Notes under the pieces: generated by a model
The model's database searches: none
What the model saw: the letters and a program-made list of their open reading frames with translations, nothing else
Told to the model about the DNA's origin: nothing
Program-made: the position numbers and the translations under genes
Assembly: GCA_016235425.1 (NCBI GenBank)
Contig: JACRLC010000050.1
Span: 1 to 64,000, forward strand
From: Chloroflexota bacterium
Lineage (GTDB): Bacteria > Chloroflexota > Anaerolineae > Anaerolineales > Villigracilaceae
Direction of reading: 5' to 3'
Length of the DNA: 64,000 bases
Shown: positions 55,005-61,548 of the stretch, piece by piece
How positions within the stretch are numbered: position 1 is the stretch's first letter
How the letters are laid out: each line of letters begins with the position of its first letter

Positions 55005-55920
55005 TGCTTTTCTTTGCTTTGCCGCAGGTGCATCCGCCGCCTTCGTGACGGTCGCATGGGGCCTGGGATTTGCGCCGCAGGGCCTCGAGTTCGTCCCAGG
55101 GTTGGATCTCGTCGCGGTCGAAGGTGATCCATTGGGCGCGTTGTTCTTCGCTTTCGATGGCGACGACAACCTTGTTGGTGAGGGGAAGCACGTCAATGAC
55201 TTTGCCTTCGCCCTTGGGTGTGACGACGCGTTTGTTGCGCTTGGGCAGTTGTTTGCGGGCTTCGACGTATTGCTCGTATTCGTAAATGAGACAACAGCGC
55301 AGGCGCCCGCACATGCCGGTGATTTCGTTGGGCGTGAGGGAGATGCCCTGTTCCTTCGCCATTTTGATGGAAATCGGGGAGAAGTCGGTGAGGAACTTGG
55401 AGCAACAGCGGGTTTCGATGCCACATGCGCCCATGCCGCCGATGAGTTTGGCTACGTCGCGAGGGCCGATCTGGCGCATCTCGATTTGCGTGTTGGAGTA
55501 GAGTCTCTGCATGTCCTTTTTGAGGGACTTGAGATCTACTTTTTCTTCGCTCTCCGTGCTGAACAGGAAGGCGAGACGCGAGCCGTCGTAGTTGTATTCG
55601 GCGGCGATGATCTTGACTTCGTTCAGTCCGAGTTCCGAGGCGCGGGCGCGGCAGTTGATCATGGCTTCGGTCTGCTTGGCCTGCCAGGATTGTTGCAGGA
55701 GCAGGTCACGCGGAGTGGCGCGGCGTTCAACGGGTTTCCATCCGCCTTCGGGTGAGGGGGGTGTTTCCGCCAGAACCTGCGCGACTTCGCCGAGATGCCT
55801 GCCGCGGGATGTATCCACAATGACATGTTCACCGACGCCCACGTTGGGGATGGAGGTGGAGTCGAAGTGGTAGACTTTTCCGATTTTGGTGAAGCGTACA
55901 CCGATAATTGTAGGTTGCAT
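54988..55920 (-). CDS. PSP1 / RicT (YaaT)-like protein
   Basis: This 310-residue PSP1-domain protein has TKIGKVYHFDSTSIPNVGVGEHVIVDTSRG at the N-terminus and AEYNYDGSRLAFLFSTESEEKVDLKSL, RQIGPRDVAKLIGGMGACGIETRCCSKFL, and GMCGRLRCCLIYEYEQY in the PSP1 core. In B. subtilis, RicT (YaaT) with RicA and RicF binds Fe-S clusters and helps RNA maturation by RNase Y. The cysteines CGIETRCC and CGRLRCC are kept; a Cys/His-rich tail (CDRHEGGGCTCGK) is extra. It is translated with the PIG-L gene. Confidence 0.93.
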   Translation of the reverse strand: MQPTIIGVRFTKIGKVYHFDSTSIPNVGVGEHVIVDTSRGRHLGEVAQVLAETPPSPEGGWKPVERRATPRDLLLQQSWQAKQTEAMINCRARASELGLNEVKIIAAEYNYDGSRLAFLFSTESEEKVDLKSLKKDMQRLYSNTQIEMRQIGPRDVAKLIGGMGACGIETRCCSKFLTDFSPISIKMAKEQGISLTPNEITGMCGRLRCCLIYEYEQYVEARKQLPKRNKRVVTPKGEGKVIDVLPLTNKVVVAIESEEQRAQWITFDRDEIQPWDELEALRRKSQAPCDRHEGGGCTCGKAKKSNDRTN

Positions 55921-55950
55921 GTGATCATTATACCGTAGGGAGGCGGGGGG

Positions 55951-55990
55951 GAGATTGGAGAATTAGAGATTAGAGATTGGGGATTGAGGG
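55951..55990 (+). repeat. AATTGGAGA-type tract between mrp and ricT-like genes
   Basis: GAGATTGGAGAATTAGAGAT and TAGAGATTGGGGATTGAGGG. Its opposite-strand counterpart TCTCCAATCTCTATTCTCTA lies at 56034-56053 across a terminator hairpin, so the two tracts flank it. Confidence 0.7.
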
Positions 55991-56005
55991 TTGTTTTTAT
56001 AGCAA

Positions 56006-56038
56006 AGAGACCTGATCGTATTTTTTCGCCAGGTCTCC
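56006..56038 (-). terminator. Terminator after mrp
   Basis: GAGACCTGGCG on the minus strand pairs with CAGGTCTC (plus-strand arms AGAGACCTG at 56006 and CAGGTCTC at 56030), followed by TTTGCTATAAAAACAA. The T-run is weak. Confidence 0.55.
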
Positions 56039-56057
56039 AATCTCTATTCTCTATTGT

Positions 56058-57137
56058 TCATTCCACAATATTGATCGGCAATTCGTTCTTTCCGCCCAGT
56101 GCCGCGACGGACACTCTTGCCGCAACTTTCTGCGTGATTTCGTTCAGCGCGATTGCCACAGGCGAATCAGGGTAGGCCGCGACGATGGGTTTGCCGCTAT
56201 CCCCGCCGATGCGCACGTTCTGGTCAATCGGCACTTTGCCGAGGAAGGTAGTTTCGGTTGCCTGCGCGAGTTGCTCGCCGCCGCCGGAGCCGAAGATGTC
56301 CATGCGTGTGCCATCGGGCAAATCGAGATAGGACATGTTCTCGATGATTCCGAGAATCGGCACTTCCAGCGTTTTGAACATGTTCAGGCCGCGTCCTGCA
56401 TCTTCGAGCGAGACCAACTGCGGAAGCGTCACAATGATCGCGCCGCTGAGGGGCAGGGCCTGCGCGAGCGAGAGGGACGCATCACCGGTGCCGGGGGGCA
56501 GATCAACGATCAGGTAATCGAGTTCGCCCCATTCCACATCACCTAAAAATTGACGGATGGCAGAGTTGAGCATCGGGCCGCGCCAAATGAGCGGTTGGCC
56601 AGGCTTCACCAGCAGACCCATTGAGATCATTTTGATGCCATAGGCTTGCGCGGGGATGAGTTTGTTGCCGTTTGGCGGCGGGAGTTTTTCCACGCCAAGC
56701 ATGGTGGGGATGTTCGGGCCGTAAATATCCGCATCCATCAGGCCGACGCGTGCACCGCTCTGTGCGAGAGATACCGCGAGGTTGACCGCCACCGTGGATT
56801 TTCCAACTCCACCTTTGCCGGAGCCAACCGCAATCGCGTTGCGGATTGGCATGTTGACCAGTCCACGCATGCGGCCATCGTTGGGGACGTCCGAGTCCAT
56901 TTTGATCTCGACGGATCTCACGCCTTCCACAGACATCACGGCTTGTCTGGCTTCCTTGTCAATTTGTCCGCGCAATGGGCAGGCGGGCGTGGTGAGCGTG
57001 ACGGTAAATGTGACCTTGTCGCCCGTGATTTCCAAATTGCGGATCATGTTCAACGTGACCAGGTCCTGGTGTAATTCAGGTTCCTGCACTTTGCCGAGCG
57101 CGGCGAGTACTGCTTCTTTTGTGATTTTGTTTGCCAT
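56058..57137 (-). CDS. Mrp/NBP35-family Fe-S carrier P-loop ATPase
   Basis: This 359-residue protein has an N-terminal MIP18/DUF59 domain (AALGKVQEPELHQDLVTLNMI), then the deviant Walker A AVGSGKGGVGKSTVAVNLA, GLMDADIYGPNIPTMLG, VDLPPGTGDASLSLAQALPLSGA and a C-terminal IENMSYLDLPDGTRMDIFGSGGGE. Mrp carries Fe-S clusters to target proteins. In Mrp/ApbC a CxxC follows ENMS; here this place reads YLDLPDG without cysteine, so cluster binding may differ. It is the last gene downstream of iscX-nuoB-nuoCD-nuoI, suggesting help in loading complex I clusters. Confidence 0.93.
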   Translation of the reverse strand: MANKITKEAVLAALGKVQEPELHQDLVTLNMIRNLEITGDKVTFTVTLTTPACPLRGQIDKEARQAVMSVEGVRSVEIKMDSDVPNDGRMRGLVNMPIRNAIAVGSGKGGVGKSTVAVNLAVSLAQSGARVGLMDADIYGPNIPTMLGVEKLPPPNGNKLIPAQAYGIKMISMGLLVKPGQPLIWRGPMLNSAIRQFLGDVEWGELDYLIVDLPPGTGDASLSLAQALPLSGAIIVTLPQLVSLEDAGRGLNMFKTLEVPILGIIENMSYLDLPDGTRMDIFGSGGGEQLAQATETTFLGKVPIDQNVRIGGDSGKPIVAAYPDSPVAIALNEITQKVAARVSVAALGGKNELPINIVE

Positions 57138-57164
57138 TATGGTTTACCAATCAATAAATATTAT

Positions 57165-57278
57165 GTCATTGCGAGACGGCGTTCTTCCGTCGAAGCAATC
57201 TCCGGTTAAGCGGTGGAAACCATCAGTGAGACTTGCCATTTCATGGGAGATTGCTTCGCGAAGTGCGCTCGCAATGAC
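57165..57278. repeat. GTCATTGCGAG palindrome between nuoI and mrp
   Basis: Bounded by GTCATTGCGAG and CTCGCAATGAC (114 bp), inner arms GAAGCAATCTCC and GGAGATTGCTTCG. Lies in the nuoI-mrp gap, where it could form a large hairpin in the mRNA. Confidence 0.8.
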
Positions 57279-57287
57279 ATGCTAATG

Positions 57288-57905
57288 TTATGCCGCGCTT
57301 GTTGCTTCGGCTTTGGCGGCCTTGGCCGCTTCCTTCGCCCGGCGCGCTTCGTCTTCACGCGCCGCGTTCTGCGGACGAATCCCCGCGTAGTATTTCGCGG
57401 GTTTGAGAAGTTTTTCAAGATTGTACACGTTACGTCCATAGGAGGCAATGTCGAAATCGTGATCCATCTTGATGGCGTCAAACGGGCAGTACTCGGCGCA
57501 CAGGCCGCAGTTCATGCAGATGTCCATGTCGATGTAGAAATCTGTCGGAACGGGAACAGGCCTCCCCGTCGCGGGATCGTTTGTCCTCACGATCCAAATG
57601 CACTGTGGCGGGCAGACCTTGGCGCAGATGCCGCACGAGGTGCATCGCACTTCCTTTTTGCCTTCCGTACCTTCATCGTAAACAAGGAATGGCACGTAGC
57701 GAAACTCTTCGGGCAGGATCAGTTGTTCTTCGGGATACTGCACCGTGAAAATTCCACGCGCATTCTTGCTGGAGCGATGTTTGATGCCTTCCTCGGTGTT
57801 GTAGCGTTTTCTGCCGCTTACCAGCCATACGATGTCATCCCAGTATGTGTTCCAGTAACGGGTGAGAGTGACCTTCAGTCCTTTAAGAATACCTTTTCCG
57901 TACAT
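57288..57905 (-). CDS. nuoI: NADH-quinone oxidoreductase subunit I
   Basis: This 205-residue protein has two [4Fe-4S] motifs: CTSCGICAKVCPPQC and CMNCGLCAEYCPFDA, the relay clusters N6a/N6b of complex I. The N-terminal part GILKGLKVTLTRYWNTYWDD fits NuoI. It passes electrons from the NuoG side to NuoB. It follows nuoCD with a GTCATTGCGAG palindrome between them; nuoH, which usually precedes nuoI, is absent. The C-terminal Ala/Lys-rich tail (EDEARRAKEAAKAAKAEATS) is an extension. Confidence 0.95.
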   Translation of the reverse strand: MYGKGILKGLKVTLTRYWNTYWDDIVWLVSGRKRYNTEEGIKHRSSKNARGIFTVQYPEEQLILPEEFRYVPFLVYDEGTEGKKEVRCTSCGICAKVCPPQCIWIVRTNDPATGRPVPVPTDFYIDMDICMNCGLCAEYCPFDAIKMDHDFDIASYGRNVYNLEKLLKPAKYYAGIRPQNAAREDEARRAKEAAKAAKAEATSAA

Positions 57906-57921
57906 AATTTAATCTCCTTAT

Positions 57922-58032
57922 GTCATTGCGAGCGCACTTTGCGAAGCAATCTCCCGCGAGACGGACACACTTCAACGAGGAGTTATAACCGTTTAATCGG
58001 GGATTGCTTCGGGCTTTCACTCTCGCAATGAC
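57922..58032. repeat. GTCATTGCGAG palindrome between nuoCD and nuoI
   Basis: Bounded by GTCATTGCGAG and CTCGCAATGAC (111 bp), inner GCGAAGCAATCTCCC and GGGATTGCTTCG. It sits two bases beyond the nuoCD stop. Confidence 0.8.
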
Positions 58033-58034
58033 AT

Positions 58035-59777
58035 TTATCTGTCGAGTTCGCCCATCACGATGTCGAGCACGCCGAGCAAAGCGACGAAGTCCGCAATTTT
58101 GGTGCCGAGACAAATCTTCTCGAGGGCAGTGATGTTGACGAACGAAGCGGGGCGGACGTGATAACGCCACGGATTTGGCTTGCCGTTCGAGACGACGTAA
58201 AAGGCCAGTTCACCTTTGGGCGACTCAATACGGCCATACGCCTCACCTGCCGGGACCCGGACCTGGTATTGCGGTTTCTGTGAGTTGATCGGCCCCTGAG
58301 GAATTTGTTTCGTGGCTTGCTCCAGAATTCTCAGCGACTGTCGAATCTCGTCAATGCGGATGAGGTAGTTGTCGTAAAGATCGCCGTTTTGGCGGACAGC
58401 TACATCGAACTCGAAACGGTCATAGACAGAGTATGGGTCAGCACGGCGGATATCGTATGGTACGCCTGCGGCGCGGAGTACCGGGCCGGTCATCGAATAT
58501 TGGATCGCAGTCTCTCCGTCAATGACGTGGATGCCCCTCAAGCGCGAGACCAACACTTCGTTTTCACTCAGGAAACGTTCCATTTCGTCCGTCTTTGCGG
58601 CCAGACGATCAAAGACCAGATCCTTGATCTTCTGCATTACATCGTTTGGCACATCGCGTACCACGCCGCCGAAGCGGAAGTAGTTGCACATCATGCGCGA
58701 ACCGGCAACGGCTTCGAAGATGTCGAGGATGAGTTCGCGCTCCTCGAAGGCGTATAGTGCAGGGGTGTACATCGCACCGAGGTCGTTCAGCAGCATACCG
58801 ATGAACACAAGGTGGTTCTGGATGCGGCTGAGTTCGGCCATGATGACGCGAATGTAATCGGCGCGTTCGGCCACGGGGATGTTCATCAGCTTTTCGACCG
58901 CGACCGCGTAGCCGAAGTTGTTGCTCATCGAGTTGAAGTAATCGAGGCGGTCGGTGTAGGGCATGTTTTGCAGGAAGGTGTTGCGCTCGCCGATCTTGTC
59001 GTGGTTGCGATGCAGGTAACCGACGACAGGTTTGAGACCGACGATGGTTTCGCCGTCAAGGGTTATCGCAGCGCGGAAAACACCATGCGTGGATGGATGT
59101 TGCGGGCCCATGTTGACCACGATACGGTCAGTGCCGAGGCCATCTTCCTCCTTAAGTGTGTAGCGGGCAAGTGAACCGTAGAGCAGGGCGTCACCTTCGG
59201 GAATCCATTTTTCGGGATCAAAATTCTGTGGGAATTTAAGGTTATCTTTGAACGGATTCTTGTCTTCGGCCATGACGATCTTGCCATCCGGCCAGCGGCT
59301 CTTGAAAGGCTTTGTGTCCTCTTCATAGAAGGGTTCCTTCCAATCCTTGCGGAGCGGGTGGCCTTCGTAGCCTTCCCACATCAGGATGCGGCGCAAATCA
59401 GGATGACCGGTAAACTTAATTCCGAGCAGATCCCAGGCTTCGCGTTCCTGAAGGTCAGCGCCGGGATAGACATCAATCAACGAGGGAACTTCGACGGGAT
59501 CTTCGCGTGGGATTTGAACTTTGAAGATCAGGCCGGGGCCGCCTGTAGTTTTGTAGGCGTGATAAACCACTTCCATTTTGTTTTCGGGAAGATAGTCCAC
59601 GCCGGTGACGGCGGTGAGCAGGTCGTAGCCGAATTCGTCGCGGATGGCAGTCGCCACTTCGACGAGTTTATCTTTTTCGATGATCCAGCCGCTATAGCTG
59701 GGACGACTGTCGGCGGCGGCGATGCCGGGGAAACGCGCGGCCAGGTCAACGGTCTGGGTGAGAAGCGGGGTTGTCAT
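58035..59777 (-). CDS. nuoCD: NADH-quinone oxidoreductase subunit C/D fusion
   Basis: This 580-residue fusion has the NuoC (30-kDa) part in residues 1-165 ([55 protein letters not shown]) and the NuoD (49-kDa) part from about 190 ([47 protein letters not shown]), ending VMGELDR. Subunit D forms the quinone site with NuoB. Fusion of C and D is known in E. coli and others. It lies four bases after nuoB. Confidence 0.96.
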   Translation of the reverse strand: MTTPLLTQTVDLAARFPGIAAADSRPSYSGWIIEKDKLVEVATAIRDEFGYDLLTAVTGVDYLPENKMEVVYHAYKTTGGPGLIFKVQIPREDPVEVPSLIDVYPGADLQEREAWDLLGIKFTGHPDLRRILMWEGYEGHPLRKDWKEPFYEEDTKPFKSRWPDGKIVMAEDKNPFKDNLKFPQNFDPEKWIPEGDALLYGSLARYTLKEEDGLGTDRIVVNMGPQHPSTHGVFRAAITLDGETIVGLKPVVGYLHRNHDKIGERNTFLQNMPYTDRLDYFNSMSNNFGYAVAVEKLMNIPVAERADYIRVIMAELSRIQNHLVFIGMLLNDLGAMYTPALYAFEERELILDIFEAVAGSRMMCNYFRFGGVVRDVPNDVMQKIKDLVFDRLAAKTDEMERFLSENEVLVSRLRGIHVIDGETAIQYSMTGPVLRAAGVPYDIRRADPYSVYDRFEFDVAVRQNGDLYDNYLIRIDEIRQSLRILEQATKQIPQGPINSQKPQYQVRVPAGEAYGRIESPKGELAFYVVSNGKPNPWRYHVRPASFVNITALEKICLGTKIADFVALLGVLDIVMGELDR

Positions 59778-59781
59778 ATCG

Positions 59782-60411
59782 TTATCCTACCTTCACAGAC
59801 GCGATTTCTTTGATCTCGGAGTTGCGGCGCGGATCAATTAAATCGGGGCCGAGAACAGGAACCGGCACGTAATTCGCGTCCACTTTCTTTCTGTCGTACC
59901 AGCGCACTTTCTTGATGGATTGCTTGTCAATCTTTTCCTGCAATTTGATCATGCCTGCGATCAGCGCCTGCGGGGTGGGAGGGCAACCGGGGATGTACAC
60001 GTCCACGGGCAGGAATTTGTCAATGCCCGCGACCACGTTGTAACCTTCCTTGAATGGCCCGCCACCCGAAGCGCACGCGCCCATTGCCACAACGTATTTT
60101 GGCTCAGGCATTTGATTGTACAGGCGCACGATGGACGGAACCATCTTCTTTGTCACCGTGCCGGAGACCAGCATCATATCGGCTTGGCGCGGGGTGGGGC
60201 GCATGACTTCCATGCCGAAGCGTGCCATATCGTAGCGGGCGGCTTGCGCGGCGATCATTTCAATCGCGCAACAGGCAAGCCCGAACATGAGCGGCCACAC
60301 GGATGAGCGCCGCCCCCAGTTATAGAGGCGATCCAGCGTGGTGATGGCGACGATGTTTTCCATGTCCTGCGGAATATCGTAACCAGGTAAACTTAGTTTT
60401 TCATTTTCCAT
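59782..60411 (-). CDS. nuoB: NADH-quinone oxidoreductase subunit B
   Basis: This 209-residue subunit carries cluster N2. Ligand regions are [14 protein letters not shown] (Cys-Cys), [20 protein letters not shown] and [16 protein letters not shown], all complete. The start at 60411 ([11 protein letters not shown]) overlaps iscX by 11 bases; longer frames run into iscX. The C-terminus is extended ([20 protein letters not shown]). No nuoA is found upstream, where iscX stands instead. Confidence 0.96.
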   Translation of the reverse strand: MENEKLSLPGYDIPQDMENIVAITTLDRLYNWGRRSSVWPLMFGLACCAIEMIAAQAARYDMARFGMEVMRPTPRQADMMLVSGTVTKKMVPSIVRLYNQMPEPKYVVAMGACASGGGPFKEGYNVVAGIDKFLPVDVYIPGCPPTPQALIAGMIKLQEKIDKQSIKKVRWYDRKKVDANYVPVPVLGPDLIDPRRNSEIKEIASVKVG

Positions 60412-60610
60412 TGATGTTCTCCTCGAACCAGTCTTGAAAAATTGCATGAAGGATATCGTCGTTGCAAAGTGACGGGTCATCCTCGAATTCCGAAAGTTGA
60501 AGCGTCCATTTGTAAATTTGCTGGAGTGAGACTTCTTCCACATTTACATCTGGATACAGCCTGCGTAACGCTAAAGCAATGGCGTAGGTGGATTCCCAGG
60601 TTAGGGTCAT
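60401..60610 (-). CDS. iscX: IscX-like Fe-S assembly protein
   Basis: This 69-residue acidic protein begins [62 protein letters not shown]. The spacing of W, ALxxxYPD, LxxIYxW, FxDDP and ILxAIxxxW matches IscX (YfhJ), a frataxin-like regulator that binds IscS and iron. Its place as the first gene of a complex I operon, overlapping nuoB, is unusual; in proteobacteria it ends the isc operon. This suggests local adjustment of cluster supply to NuoB/NuoI. Confidence 0.8.
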   Translation of the reverse strand: MTLTWESTYAIALALRRLYPDVNVEEVSLQQIYKWTLQLSEFEDDPSLCNDDILHAIFQDWFEENINGK

Positions 60611-60657
60611 TTAGTAATCAATTGTCAGCATGTGTGTGCTTATATTCACAGGCGGTT

Positions 60658-60685
60658 ATTATAGCAGTTTGACGTTCAAAGTCAA
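60658..60685 (-). promoter_or_regulatory. Promoter of the iscX-nuo operon
   Basis: On the minus strand TTGACT (60680-60685) and TATAAT (60658-60663), 16-base spacer, 48 bases before the iscX start. The 26-bp palindrome lies just upstream of the -35. Confidence 0.75.
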
Positions 60686-60689
60686 CTGA

Positions 60690-60715
60690 TTTATGCAAAA
60701 ATATATTTGCATAAA
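60690..60715. promoter_or_regulatory. 26-bp palindromic operator between iscX-nuo and the SufR-like gene
   Basis: TTTATGCAAA (60690-60699) and TTTGCATAAA (60706-60715) flank AATATA. An extra half-site ATGCAAA follows at 60735-60741. It lies next to the -35 of the minus-strand promoter and overlaps the -35 of the plus-strand one, so a single protein could control both directions. Confidence 0.8.
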
Positions 60716-60733
60716 TGGATTTGTGAGTATAAT
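60706..60733 (+). promoter_or_regulatory. Promoter of the SufR-like regulator
   Basis: TTTGCA (60706-60711) or TTGCAT (60707-60712) and TATAAT (60728-60733). The -35 is part of the palindrome, which implies autorepression. The leader then has two perfect hairpins: CGAAAGTC/GACTTTCG (60823-60842) and CCAAAATCT/AGATTTTGG (60848-60867). Confidence 0.6.
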
Positions 60734-60879
60734 CATGCAAATTGGATGACAAGCCCGCCTCGCGCGGGAGTTTGGCCTGCTGAGGCCTTCGAGAGACATT
60801 TTCTCACTTTGAGCGACGGAGTCGAAAGTCTCCTGACTTTCGAATATCCAAAATCTGGAGATTTTGGAGTCCAAGGACA

Positions 60880-61458
60880 ATGATCACTGCCAGGCAAAAA
60901 ATTCTTACACACTTAAAAAGGAACCGCGCTGTCTCCGCACGGGAGATTGCGCGCGCATTGAACATGTCCGCGCCGAATGTGAGGCATCACCTGAGAGTGC
61001 TGGTCTCCGATGGGCGCGCGGAGGTGATGTCCGTGCGGTGGCGTGAGGGGAAGGGGAGGCCGGAGAAAGTGTACTCCCTCTCCCGGGCCGCGTTGGGCGA
61101 TAATCTCGCGGGGTTGGCGAATGCTCTTTTAGCGGAGGCAGGTTTAGAGGTCAGAATGGAAGCGGTAGGAGAAAGACTGGCGAGTCTGTCGAATCCGGCA
61201 AGTCTGCCCATCTCGAAGCGGCTCGCAATCATCGTCGAAGAATTAAATGAATTGCATTACATGGCGCGCTGGGAAGCCAGCGCGGAAGGGCCGCGCCTGA
61301 TCCTGGGTCATTGCCCTTATGCGGCGATTATCGAAAAACAACCGGGGTTGTGCAGGATGGACGCGGCGATGTTGAGCGCGATTTCGGCCATGAAAGCGGA
61401 GCAGAAGATGAAGTTGGAAGGGATTGTGCCGATGTGCGTGTTTTTGTTGAGAGATTGA
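60880..61458 (+). CDS. SufR-like winged-helix regulator with conserved cysteines
   Basis: This 192-residue protein has a DeoR/ArsR-type winged helix (ILTHLKRNRAVSAREIARALNMSAPNVRHHLRVL, wing WREGKGRPEKVYSLS) and a C-terminal domain LGHCPYAAIIEKQPGLCRMDA to VPMCVFLL. Cysteines C145, C158 and C186 have spacing C-x12-C-x27-C, close to SufR (C-x12-C-x13-C-x14-C), with the third one absent. SufR binds [4Fe-4S] and represses suf genes. Divergence from iscX-nuo over a shared palindrome makes control of Fe-S or complex I genes likely. Cluster ligation by three cysteines plus another residue is inferred. Confidence 0.82.
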   Translation: MITARQKILTHLKRNRAVSAREIARALNMSAPNVRHHLRVLVSDGRAEVMSVRWREGKGRPEKVYSLSRAALGDNLAGLANALLAEAGLEVRMEAVGERLASLSNPASLPISKRLAIIVEELNELHYMARWEASAEGPRLILGHCPYAAIIEKQPGLCRMDAAMLSAISAMKAEQKMKLEGIVPMCVFLLRD

Positions 61459-61480
61459 GGAGATAACACACCTTATGCAA

Positions 61481-61516
61481 ACCGTCCCGCAGGCGCTGGT
61501 CTACCTGCGGGACGGT
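61481..61516. terminator. Hairpin between convergent regulator and SLH gene
   Basis: Arms ACCGTCCCGCAGG (61481-61493) and CCTGCGGGACGGT (61504-61516), 13 bp perfect. There is no T-run, but it lies between two convergent genes and may protect or end both transcripts. Confidence 0.6.
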
Positions 61517-61548
61517 GCATGCCATCAGTTATTGCTCAGGAACTTTTT

